A stretch of DNA of 64,000 bases from Acanthosoma haemorrhoidale (taxonomy: Eukaryota > Arthropoda > Insecta > Hemiptera > Acanthosomatidae), in contig OV884009.1 of NCBI GenBank assembly GCA_930367205.1, positions 99,717,189 to 99,781,188 on the forward strand, in the 5' to 3' direction. Below the pieces are notes generated by a model. The model was not told the origin of the DNA, did no database searches, and was given only the letters and a program-made list of their open reading frames with translations. Position 1 is the first letter of the stretch; each line of letters starts with the position of its first letter. This document shows positions 1 through 11,430 of the stretch, piece by piece. A program made the position numbers and the translations under genes.

Positions 1-167
1 ACAAAAAAACATAGCTAGTCCATTGACTACAGAAAAACAAAACATTAATTAATTATTATATATAAATTACAGTCATTTGATCTAAGGGTTATTTCGTTCG
101 TTGTTATTTGTTTTATTTTAAAGAAAAATTAATAATAACTTTTATAAAATGAAATATTTCGTGGGTG

Positions 168-400
168 CGTTACCAGTGACGTGGTTGACCGAGGAGAACA
201 TCCCGAAACTCCGCTTTTTCTTTCGCATGCGAGAGGGGTGACAACCATTTAGGTTTGGGAGGTATCTGAGCTGTTTGTATATACTGTATAAATGCGCGAG
301 TGAATGAAAATTGTAAATATGGTATGAATGAAAGCATTTATCACAATTACTTATTGCCCAATAAAGCAGATTGTAATTTGATCACAATAAAGGAGTTATA
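168..400 (+). mobile_element. J1 LINE 3' UTR fragment
   Basis: This is only the 3' end of a J1 Jockey-type LINE. It matches the 3' UTR of the copies at 32135-35603 and 51553-54275, including the repeated GTATGAATGA-type motifs, the TTGCCCAATAAAGCAGATTG block and a terminal AATAAAG. It is heavily 5' truncated, which is typical of target-primed reverse transcription. Several point differences from the younger copies suggest an older insertion. No target duplication is evident. Confidence 0.8.
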
Positions 401-3400
401 TCAGTCAAAACCAATAAATGCTGAAATAGGGATGCGCAAGCTATTTTAGTAACGATTTCTATGTTTTCAATGGTCTAGAATAAACGAAGCTGTTGTCAAA
501 TCGATATTTTTAGCCGTTTTACCGTTATGACAGAGTTTCCATTCTGTTTGGCCTAGTTTTCACGATTCTTATTCTTGGAAATAAGTGAGAACGTATTTAT
601 CTCAAATTGATTGATTAATTGATGGAGGGAGGCTCAATCAAACGCCCATTTTGAGGTCAATAACAGTTCTTATTATAATTTACTTTAATTTTTCCAGCTC
701 CTCCCCAGGTTTGGTTTTGAAAATCATTTTGACTCTATGGTCCCACAAATTGTGAAGGGGTACAATAGCAAAAGTATCCTTAATTTTACAGCCACTGAGG
801 TAGCATTCCCTTTTCGCTAACATTATGTTTTTGTAGCTGGCAAATATTTGGCACCCGACGTTTTCCGCATCATTTCTGATCATTTTATGCTAGTTCTTGA
901 TGAGTTTAGCTTAGGTAAAGATAGATAACGCTACATCGGCACTGAAAACTGTATGATGGTGATTAGAACTGGGTGTGGACCCTGCCTTATTTATGAAGCC
1001 CTGAGGGTAAAATGGTTGAAGACCACGGAACTTTGCTCCTCTGAGTTATTTGGACACAGTCTTCTAAGTTGTTATTTGGCCTTCCACGACAAGAATGCCA
1101 ACGGGCAGAACCATCGTTATATTAATTTTCCATCCACTCGCTGAACTTTTTACGGAATAAATTTTGTCCATAATTTACTGATTTCAATTTTATATTAAAA
1201 TGAGGCACAAGAGTTTTTTTTTAATTACTCAGCAAATAAACATACATGATCCATATCACGATTCATTTTTCTAATAAACATTCGTAAAGATAACGACATT
1301 TTATCGTGATGGATTCCATTTCGGAAATACACCGACAACGTCGAAAGTGTAACTGACCTGTTTCATCATCATGATAATGTGTATGAGGCTCCAATATGAG
1401 TAAACAATCGACCATGTCCACAATGTGCTATTATTGTTATTATTTATGTGTTCTTTAAAACGGTGTTGTGATCAGAACGGCAGGAATAGGCAACTAAAAT
1501 TCACAGGGCTCTTATAAAACATAAATAAACCATTCCGTGGGGGGAGGAAGCCAGAGCATTTTTCACAGGTTTAAAGACATGAGATAATAACGACAAAGAG
1601 TTAGTTTTGTTCAAACTCAAATTTAAAATTTATTGTTTAACCAGTGAATATATTAGATACTCAAATACTTGTACAAAATACAACAGTATTACAGTAACCA
1701 ATTTTAGAAACGAACTTCTGAGTTAAGCAAATTTTCTAAAAAATGATGTAATTTTCATAAAAAATACAATTTCTCATATTTAACTAGTATTTAGCCACTC
1801 TAAACATTTTTTATCGCAAAATCATTATGATATCAAAATCCTACGGCCCATTAATTGTCAAAAACAAGCACTAGTCTACCAAAAATTTCAATTTTGGAAA
1901 ATGATTTTTTTTCGCTTCCGTCCAAAAGGTCAAGGAAAAGGGGCAAAAAAAGCACATTGTCGCAACGCATCGGTCTAAATTATATTTTTTTATAACTCAA
2001 AAAAATAGATGAACTGTTTTATTTGTACTTTCCTATACTTGTGAGAAGTCAGGGATTGAACCGTAGATACATTTTCTATAATTTTCTAGAAGTTCGGATG
2101 ATTTTCAGGTTTTGTCAATTTGTTGTCTCAAGCGGGTAGTTTATTTTTCTTGAACGTTTGGCAACTTTTTATTTTCATTTTCGGAAAAAAATTAATATTT
2201 TTTAAAACTCTTCTTTGGTTCATGTTGTTGCTTTCTTGTTTATTGGCTTTTAAATATAATTTTTAGGAAGATAGCATTTTCTGGACTGTTCCGGAAAACA
2301 GGCTTTTCCCTCAGTTATTGTGTAGGAGACATTCGTTATAATTATATCTGTCATGATCCACCCAGGGCCAGTTGGTATTTTCGTAAGTACGGATAGTCGA
2401 ACAAGTTGTAGATACTAGCGTCTCCTTAACCTGGACATCGCTCTCAACTTCAGATGATTTTAACAATCGTATTGAAGACAAATAAGGAACAGTAGTTCCT
2501 AAACATAATAACCTATTGGTTGCGACAAACACCTTAAACCATAAGCTGAAGCAAATATTAATCTTATATATATATAACATATGTTGGTGATATTTGTACA
2601 CATTTTTTACGTAATTTCAGTTGTAGGGACCAAATTGATACGAGGTTTTTTTTTTGTTACATTATTATTTCTTCTTATTATTATATTCCATGCCCTACTA
2701 TTCCCTTTTTAGGAACAATGTTAACATTTTATTGTTCATTGCAGGGAATCAATTGAGTATTGTCAAGATATTCCACCGACTGGCAAACGTTCAGGCAAAA
2801 TTTGAAAAAAAAAAACTTTTTTTTTCATTAATGAACAAAAAAAATTCTCGAAAAGGTAACCTGTTTTTTCAAATATTTCCTACTTAAAAAAAAATTATAA
2901 CTAGAAATAAAGGTAGTTACAAAAAGCTTATGTGTAGAAATGTAAGCACTATTATAGCTATGCGTTTCTAGGAGTTACAAGACGCCCTTTTCATGTTCGA
3001 AGCTTCAAAAATTACAGGTTTAATCATGCGTTTAAGTCTGGATTTTTTCTATTTTTCGTGGTAAAGTCCCTATTCTGACTTTACCTTTCTGTTCTCCACC
3101 ATTTAAAACATAAGGGTACCAAATTTAAAGTTACTCTGACGATATTTACATCCTCTAAGTCCATGTCAACAGAAACCCGCCTTTCGCCCCATTGTGCGCT
3201 GACACCTTGCATTTTCCTACCCCCAATACTTACTCCGAAGAGAAACCGACGTAGGGAATTTTCCTATACTCAAGTCCTCCTGTAGACTCGACCATAACTA
3301 CTGCTTTAAACTGTAACCTCTGACAGAATTCTATAATTTTCCAAAATCTGTAATAGGTCAATAGGTGAAAAAAGCATTAAAAAAAATAAATAACCATATT

Positions 3401-4480
3401 TCCCAATACTCCCCCTTACTTTATAGGGGTCACCTATTAAATGATGGAGGAATTGAGAATGAAGTATCTAATAGTGAATCACTTGAAAAAGAGCGGTAAT
3501 ACAATAATTTTGATGCGGCATCCATGCAGTGATACATCAAAATGGATTCGTAGGAAAGAAAGAATTAATAATAGCATTACATTTATATTAAAGTCATTGA
3601 GATCAATGATACATGGAAGCTAAGTAGGCCATAATGGTCGAACGGTCAGAGCGGCAACGGGAGTACCAAACCCCAAACAAAAGGGTACGGTATGATATAC
3701 AGTATTTTAATATGTTCTACCGCAGCCATATAATATATGGTATTTTTCTTATGCGAAATGAATTTCAAAAATAATCCAAACAATCTATTTTTTTTGGATT
3801 TTTAAGATAAGGTTTTATATCCAACAATATGAATTTCTTTGTTAAGTTTTGACCTATGGATTGTCATGAGCTTTTCTTTCACCTAAGAGAATAATAAAGT
3901 ACTACTATCAGTGCTGGAACTAAATATTCTCACTTAAAGAGGGTGGTAACCTGTGGATAACCCACCTACAATGAGTGGAGAATATTATAAAATATATAAG
4001 TTTTTACTTCACTAAATAATGTTCAAAATTTCATCGATGGATATAGAAGGGCTAAAAAATAATCAACATCAAAACAAGAAGTCACTGATATCGACGTAAA
4101 GTCAACTGATACTCCTTGAAGCATCAGCTGATTGCCGAGTTAGAAAATCCGGGAAAGTGGTGAGCCCCCTTTGGTATCTATTACACCCTGTTTTTCTTTC
4201 CGGTCCGGCCTGGATGTCTCTGTATTTGGAAGCAATAGAAACACTGACCGTTGTAATGTCTACTTAATTCAGCAGGAGAGCTCATTTAAAAACGGTTCCT
4301 TCCCCTTACAATTCAGTTAATGGTTTTTTTTCCACTGTTTATTTGCTTTGTTGGTACAAGCAACTAGCTGGACATTAATTGTAACGAGGATATATGTGGT
4401 AAGGAAATATTCACTAGCACCTCCAGTAATATGTTGATGAAACGGGGAAACGAAAAGTCAATTAAGAACTGGTAAATAGG
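401..4480. other. AT-rich intergenic stretch
   Basis: No convincing gene is visible over about 4 kb. The sequence is rich in homopolymer A/T runs and all open frames are short. One minus-strand frame (680-883) is listed separately because its residue composition is not random-looking. No copy of the repeat families described elsewhere was found here. Confidence 0.5.
680..883 (-). pseudogene. Unidentified 67-codon open frame, possible exon relic
   Basis: The function is not recognised. The frame encodes about 67 residues of mixed composition, with several Cys and many Lys/Glu, ending GEELEKLK before TAA. This is unlike the Phe/Ile/Lys-only translations of the surrounding AT-rich DNA. Upstream on the minus strand an in-frame TAG lies close to the first ATG, so no longer protein is supported, and no clear splice acceptor was seen. 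It may be a relic of a host or transposon exon, or chance. Confidence 0.2.
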
Positions 4481-4494
4481 AGTGTCGGGTCATC

Positions 4495-5760
4495 ACAAGG
4501 GGGCCAAGTTACCCTAGCCCTAGTGACGGAGTGAGAGTTGAATAGGCTATGAGCTGGACGATTGCTTGATGACGGGTCTTACTACTGAGCTATCTGACTC
4601 CATATCTGATAGGTATGTGCCCGGACAGTGAACTATGTTCCGGAGAAGAGGGACAGGGTAGGTATTATAGGTAGTTTATGTGATCTTGGAATGACCACGA
4701 ATTTACACTCGGTATCTAAGGGTAGGCGAAAACCGTCCGGATCCCAAAGGCGAGTGTGAACCCGAGAGAGGCAGTCTGGATCGCTGGGGGAGACGCTACT
4801 AGGTAAAGTTTGTAGGGCCCCAGAGACCGTCGTCCACAAGGAAAAGTTCTCTTCCAAGGAGGTGGTAGTTTTAGCGAGACAAAGGTGTGGGGTCTGACAA
4901 CGCCGGACTAAAACATAGCAAGGCTAGGATATAAGTGTAGAGGTTTTCATAAATGAGAAGGCAATATCTTGAAACATCAGTGCAGCTGCAAGTACCAGTC
5001 GCGAAGTGAGCCGTCGCTTGAATAAATAGTCGGGGTTTTTTTTTCTTAGCTCTTAAACTTGGAAAATAAGAATAAGGGAAAAATAAAAGGAAAAATTTAT
5101 TTGTATTGTGTGGATCCTTGTACTAGAGGGTAGGTGTAGGAAGTGAGGAGTGAAGGGGACCTTGGGAGAGGTGTAGGTAATTTCAGGACGATGGTGAGAG
5201 CCCCCCGAGGGTTGAGCCTAGGTGTCGAGGCAATGGGACTGTGTCAACCAGGTCGAGGCTTGGTGTAAGTGGCACCCATCAGGGGCAGACTGTTGGGCCA
5301 GGTGTGGGGTCTGACAATGCCGAATTAAAACCTAACAAGGCAAGGCTAGAAGTGCAGAGGTTTTCATAAATGAAAAGACCAAATCATAAAACATCAGTGC
5401 AGCTGCAAGTACTAATCCAGAGGCGAACTGTAGCTTAAATGAATTGTTGGCTAAAACTTGGGGGTATATATAGCCCAAAGCAGTCAATCGCATTTCAGGG
5501 CTCTATGAGGCTAGAAGGGTCCAGAACAGGACCCAGCCCTTTGAGGAATAGTCTGGATATCTGGCTAGGGACTCCTGGCTGCCTTTGAACTCCATATTTA
5601 CACTGATAAGACTTGTGGTTTGGTAATATTATTTACAAAATATTTTAACTAATTTACAGTAGAGTAGAGATTGATTTATCTTATCTAGTTAGCGGTCGCT
5701 AGGAGTTAAATGATGTTGAACTTTTTTGTTGAGATAGGCGTAGTGATTTTAGTAGAAAAT
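4495..5760 (-). mobile_element. Family A LTR-like repeat, mosaic copy
   Basis: This region is the reverse complement of much of 56880-57850. Shared blocks include the TAGCGACCGCTAACTA-type block near 5690, the GCAGCTGCACTGATGTTT-type block, GTCAGACCCCACA, a CTTTGGGATCC block and the AGCTAGGGTA/GACCCG block near 4495. On the minus strand a TATATATA box near 5470 precedes the GTCAGACCCCACA block, as in an LTR with its own promoter. A segment of about 150 bp occurs twice, at 4882-5032 and 5300-5448, on either side of a LINE fragment (5034-5299). No integrase or reverse transcriptase is present. An LTR plus leader of a retrotransposon is the best guess; the class is not known. Confidence 0.5.
5034..5299 (-). 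mobile_element. L2f LINE 3' end fragment
   Basis: The left end is a T run followed by TTAGCTCTTAAACTTG. The same order occurs at the 3' end of the nested LINE at 60002-60434, where TTAGCTCTCAAACTTAT follows the T run. Further matches include the CGAGGGTTGAGCCTAGG block. Polarity is minus, with poly(A) at 5034 and a 5' truncation near 5299. The 5' part diverges strongly from the 60 kb copy. No clear target duplication was found, because the flanks are the duplicated family A segment. Confidence 0.6.
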
Positions 5761-7183
5761 AAAGGGGATTCGTTATGTTGCTCCTAACTTGTCTATATTT
5801 GTGTGAAGGGACCGTGAGATTTTGTGTAGTGATAACCGTTAACATGCTAGATTCGTTTTCTTTATATTTGTACAGTTTGTAGAGGGGTATACCTGTATAC
5901 AGTGTATGATTGTAAATATATTATCAGATCAAGTAAAAAATAAATTAAATAAAGAGGAAATGATGTTATCCCAAATAAACCAAAAGATGGTCTTTTCAAA
6001 GCTTTTTAACAAGAAAAATAATACTTCATCGAAGGCCAAGGACCCTGGCTAGTTTTCATTATTATTAACAGACTTTTAGAATTTATTACCAAGAATATTA
6101 GTTATATTTTTTAAGTATCTGTGAGGGTAATATAAGAAATAAATGTGAAGAAACAGTATCGATACCAGGAGAGAGTTTTAAAAACTTAATGATTGCTTGT
6201 AAAAAAACTACTCCATGTTTCATATCAATAATTCATTACAAAATTTACCTCAAGCTTACTAGAACCATTTAAACAAAACTAGCCTATTAAAATCGGCTTG
6301 ATGATGAAAAATTGTATTTCTTGAAATATCTTAAAATTTCATTATATAATTTCTAATTTGTGGTATCTAAAGTACGCAACGTAATCTGAGGAAATGTTGA
6401 ATGTAGCTTTTAATTTTTAAATGGATTAACTATCGATGGTCACTATCGTAAAATATAGAGACACACTAACACACTGCCCCGAGCTTGTTTCAAATAGAGA
6501 TTCCTATGGGCGGGGAAATTATATAGATTTATACCTATAGACGACTATGTTCCTATGCTACAATGTACTTTATTGACTGGAAGACTATTTAAAAGAAAAA
6601 AAATGTAACTGGAGAAAACGTTTGAAACAATGATTTGACCAGAAATAAAAAAATGTTGGTTCCATTCAACTTCTACGAATGCGGAAAACTTTGTCACGAG
6701 GGTAGCAAATATCTGTTGAAGATACTTGTTAGATTTATACGAGACACCATGGGTGGTGAAAATACTACTCGATGTTTAGCACCAGCCTACGTAGTGCTCT
6801 TTTTCCCCTATAAAATTGACTTACATCAACAAACATAAACTAAATTGTAATTATGAAATATATAAAAAGAAATAATTGACGTAAAGAATCTAATCATAAA
6901 TGGGATGTTGATCTACGAGAACGGATTTTAGAGGTTGAACCATCTCGGTATCATATTTTATAATTACTAAGAAAATTATAAATACTGACAGTTCATAGTT
7001 GTGAGAAGTGAATGTCTCACCTAAACACAAACTAAACATATTTTATGACTTATTAGTAATAATCACTTTACATTTTATTAGATGTTTTACTGTATTTATG
7101 TCTTTTATAAATGGGTCTTTTCTTCTTGTGTCTATACTGTTATGTGTACCTGTTTGCATTGAAAGGCAGTTGTATAGTGAATG
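5761..7183. other. AT-rich intergenic stretch
   Basis: No gene is supported. The frame at 6635-6838 (67 codons) has no recognisable motif and its upstream region gives no start context. The sequence near 6520-6560 weakly resembles the 'ACTATGTTCCTA' part of the tandem repeat that begins at 7184. Confidence 0.5.
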
Positions 7184-7706
7184 GCGAATATACTATGTCA
7201 CTGGAATTTATCTAACTATGTTCCTATGTTAAAAGATAGATGTCAAGTCTTCATTTTCATATTTTTTGTTGAATAAATACGGGCAATCAACAATAAAGAT
7301 TGGTTTGTTTCTCCCTCATAACAATATTTTACAAAATCAAACCTACCCACTGCTAATAGCGAATATACTATGTCACTGGCATTTATCTCACTATGTTCCT
7401 AAGTTAAAAAATAGAAGTCAAGTCTTCATTTTCATATTTTTTGTTGAATAAATACGGGCAATCAACAATGAAGATTGGTTTGTTTCTCCCTCATAACAAT
7501 ATTTTACAAAATCAAACCTACCCACTGCTAATAGCGAATATACTATATTACTGGCATTTATCTAACTATGTTCCTAAGTTAAAAAATAGAAGTCAAGTCT
7601 TCATTTTCATATTTTTTGTTGAATAAATACGGGCAATCAACAATGAAGATTGGTTTGTTTCTCCCTCATAACAATATTTTACTAAATCAAACCTACCCAC
7701 TGTTAC
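7184..7706. repeat. 175-bp tandem repeat, about 3 copies
   Basis: Units start at 7266, 7441 and 7616 with an exact 175-nt spacing. The first is preceded by a partial unit (7184-7265) and the last is cut off near 7706. Units differ by only a few substitutions, for example ATGTCACTGG against ATATTACTGG. Each contains an open frame of about 60 codons. Because 175 is not a multiple of three, and each frame simply restarts, these are read as by-products of the repeat and not as genes. Confidence 0.92.
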
Positions 7707-10085
7707 ATATAAATATAAATTCATCAAATCCACTGCGCTTTTGTAAACCTCCTATTTGTTTAATTAAATTTAACCTACCTCTTGTCACTGATTATTAGGA
7801 AGCGTGATTTAACCCTATATTCTTTCTTCTTACCAAGACCTACTACTCATTGCCTAAGAATGAAAGATGCTACAGGCACTGGCTCATTTTAACATATCTA
7901 GGAGAGCAGAAAACGTCCAGTGAATGAGAAAGGCGGAACGCAATAAAACTAGACTGTGCTAGTGGAAATATTGTCGAGAGCTTCCATAAACCTAATGTAC
8001 TTTTTTTCATGCATGGGAGTTCCAAAACACCCCCTATTGCCCACTGAGCCTAGGCAGCTCGAGAGTAAAAAAATAAATAAAAAGTTATGAGGCCCCGGTG
8101 CAGACATTATTACAGTTTTTGCTTCAGTATAATTAAAAAGATGGAAAATAGAAAAAATAAGAAAAGGAAATGGAAAAATTAAATAATATGATATTTCAGG
8201 GTTACATTCGAATTAGGAGGTAAAATAACAAAATTGAATAAAACAGGCAGGATAAAATTAGTCATTGAAATCTGATTCACATTGATTACAAGGAATAGGA
8301 TAAGATTATGTGTATATGTTTATAAATATAAGAAATTCTATTTATTAAATTGTAAGAAGTAAATTAGTTTGTTAAACAATAAGTATTGGACTAGGATAAA
8401 ATGATTAGTAAAATCCATTAAATTGTATGTGATTATCGAAAGCAGGAAAAAGAAACATGACAACATCGTGTGAGGAAGTGGGAAGTGAAGAAAGGTAGTA
8501 CAGGGAGAGGGGAGAAGAGGGTGCTGGGCGAAGTGGAGGTTTACGGGGAGGAACATCAGTTAGATGTGTTATTATTTTTTTTTTTAAGAAGTGTTGTTCT
8601 TTTTGCGAGGGTCTTATGAAGCGTGACGAAATCTGAAGAAATATCTGAACAAGGGATTGTCGCTTCACATTAAATATCTCAAAGTGAACGGTGGAGAAGA
8701 TTCAGCACATCAAACAGATAAGGACCCCGCTCCCGACATCGATACAAGCAAACGGAGTACTTCGTTTTTTTTAACTTTCAGAGGTTGAGGGAATGCTTAA
8801 ATTAATTGACCGTAGCCTAGTAGTAAAAATATATTTTTATTTTATGTTATTTTGAATTTTCAGGAGAGGGTCATAGTCAGTTTAAGAAGGAAAACTCAAT
8901 TTTTTTTTTTTTTGTTGATTAGACTAGTCAATATACTTTACAGTTTTCTTGAAGTCTCATTATGTTTTATTCCATGCCTGCCTTGATGTTATTTGTTTGT
9001 ATTCAACATTTTGGAGGAAGGAAGATAAGTTAACATAATGTGGTATGTTTATTTGGACTTGTAAGGTAGTAAGATTTTCGGCCTCGCATTAATAAGTAAC
9101 TACATTCATAGTTGGATATTATTTTTTGTTATTTGTTAGGTAAAACGTCGTTTGTGCCTTACACTCACCCTCACCCGCCTAATATTTATTTTGTGAAGTG
9201 ATTGATCCACTATTTCTAACTTATTATCCATTCTACCCCCCCCCCCCTCCCTCTTCGATTGACAATTATAATTTTCGGGTTTTCATTAACTTACTTCATT
9301 AATTTTCGTTGACGGTGGGGGTTAGACGAAACCCAAAATAATCTCATATGTGGATCGTGAAACCATTCGACTTGGCAAGGGCAAGTTAGAGACAGACAAG
9401 GGAAAGAAGAAAATATATTGATAGAAAAGGATAGCGGGTAGGATCCCGAGGGAGGCAAGAATGGATGGCCGTGAGTAGCTAACTAAGAAGGATATACAAG
9501 GAACAGGATAAAAAGGAACTTCTCAGGGAAAAAACATGCATAGAAAACAACTGAACAAAATAGCACACTGATACACAAGGCAATTTGATATCGATTCGTT
9601 TCCGCTCACGTGGCATACATTCTACATAATAGGAACCACTTTTAGAATTTGTTGTTTGGTTTTATGATATAGATTATAGTCCATTAATTTTCCATTTTAG
9701 TTAAGTAAGGATATACACCAATTTATGTTTATACTAACGAATTCGTTTTGCAATAAGTGGTGGTTGTGTTGGTACTAAGACGGAGTACGGCTCACACAAT
9801 ACCGAAGGTTTAAGTTATGTGTTCAGTATCTACTCAAATATTGTTACACCAATTACGAATAAATTTCATTTTTAACTATTGTAAGCTAAATATAAAAAAT
9901 ATCCGGTGATAGAATTTCTTAAATACTTATTAAATTACTAAAAAGTCACTCACTACTGTCTGCCAAAATTAGTTAATTTTACTAAGAGCTAAATTAATGC
10001 CCACACAAAATTATTGTAAATTAACTGCCTACTTCGGTATTCCTCATAAATTATTTAATTGTGAGTATTGTCTCTATTGGGGAGT
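7707..10085. other. AT-rich intergenic stretch with a poly(C) run
   Basis: No gene is supported. There is a C-rich run of about 12 bases near 9236-9248. Overlapping minus-strand frames at 8338-8668 are Pro/Ser/Leu-rich low-complexity translations of a purine-rich tract and are not credible. No known repeat family was matched. Confidence 0.5.
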
Positions 10086-10089
10086 GCGT

Positions 10090-11249
10090 TTTGAAATAGC
10101 TTCTTAGCAATGGCAAAAGAGCAAGCATAAGTGTCAACGACCTTGAAATCGCCTGCAGTATGTGAGGTCTGCCACCTAGGACATCCAGCCAACCATAAAG
10201 AGCTGTCAGAATGTCCAGGAACAAACAACGTCGTCGGCCAGAAGAAAATAAGCCAGCCACAGGCTGCTCAAGAAGAGGTCCATCCAGAAATTTGAGACCT
10301 TCTGTCTCTTTTGCCATTCCAGTCTGAAACAGTGAGTCACATTCACTGCCCACTCCTCGTCCTTATGTTCCTCTTCCCCAGCATTCCATTTATCCTGGCA
10401 CCCAGCAAACCCAATCCCATCCTAAACAGTATTACTTCACCTTCAAGCTCATCAGATCTCACTAGCCTTCATTCCTTACGGAGTTATTTTGATTCCCACC
10501 TCTGCTGCTTATCTACATGGGATAATTCCCTGTGGAATGCAACGAAGAAACTAAGAAGACCCCAAAATATCATCCTGTTTCACACCCACTCTGTCGTAAT
10601 GATGGGTCCTGGGCAGCTTCAGATGGGGAAAGGTCAGAAGAATTCGCTCCTCATCTTTCCCCTATCTCCACACCTCACCTTCAAAACCACACTCATAAAA
10701 CCCCAGCTGTTGAAGATTTCCTCACATCACCTAACCCTTTCCCACTCCAACCAAAAGCTCTGAGGTCTAACACCTCCAGAAAAACATACATTACCAAAAA
10801 CCTCCAAGTTATGAGCTCCTTACTCCTCAAATTCTGCAACAACTTCCTCCTAAAGCCATAATATTCCTATCCTAGATTTATAATTGCACTATCCAAACGA
10901 CGAACTTTCCTTTCCTCTGGAAAAATTCTGTCATTGTCCTATTTATTAAACCCGATAAAACACCCAATGACACCTTATCTTACCATCCATACTACTACCT
11001 ATCCTCTCAAAAATATTTGAAAAACTCCTTTTAAAACGTCTACTTTCAATCGTTGAAACAAAAGCCCCTTGAGTGCCTTCACATTGTTCTACAGGAAAGT
11101 GTTCTATAAGCCGCTGATTTCTCCTCTACTCCTAACACCTTTTTGACAGCATTACTTAAGTCCTCTCTTCCCACCCAGACCCCGACATAGCCTTCAAAAA
11201 CACCTTGATGAGATCGAGTATTAGTGCAATCAATGGTGGGTCAAAGTTA
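10090..11249 (+). mobile_element. Old J1 LINE copy, 5' part
   Basis: It begins inside ORF1 near the second zinc knuckle; the GCCTGCAGTATGTGAGGTCTG stretch matches the third knuckle. The copy then jumps near 10485 from the end of ORF1 to the linker region of ORF2, an internal deletion of roughly 1.1 kb. It continues through decayed reverse transcriptase to CAATGGTGGGTCAAAGTTA. Many frameshifts and stops are present. It is interrupted by the full-length J1 copy and resumes at 15853. Confidence 0.85.
11238..11249. repeat. Target-site duplication, left copy
   Basis: GGGTCAAAGTTA here is repeated exactly at 15841-15852, directly flanking the full-length J1 copy. The original target was ORF2 sequence of the older J1 copy. 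Confidence 0.92.
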
Positions 11250-11430
11250 TTTTTTAATTTTTATACAGAACTTTATTGTGAAATAATTACAATCTGCCTT
11301 TTATAAGGCAATAATAATACAGATAAATGATCTCATTCATACCATATTTACAGTCATCATTCACTCGCTCATTCATACTAGGACATGATTGGAGAAATTG
11401 GCCATTGCCAGGACTCCCACTGTCACGCGA
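11250..11430 (-). promoter_or_regulatory. J1 3' UTR and polyadenylation tail
   Basis: This is the noncoding tail after the ORF2 stop. It contains CTCATTCATACC and related repeats, the CAATAAGG/GCAGATTGTAATTATTTCACAATAAAG block, and AATAAAG about 20 nt from the end. The same block ends nearly every other J1 copy in the window, so it is probably the RNA segment its reverse transcriptase recognises, by analogy with other LINEs. Confidence 0.7.

Noticed and set aside
2040..2065. B-box-like GGTTCAATCCC on the minus strand
   Set aside because: Isolated match without an A box or a repeat partner.
7266..7798. Three consecutive 60-codon open frames with nearly the same translation
   Set aside because: They are by-products of the 175-bp tandem repeat; the frame shifts between units and there is no ATG-based gene structure.
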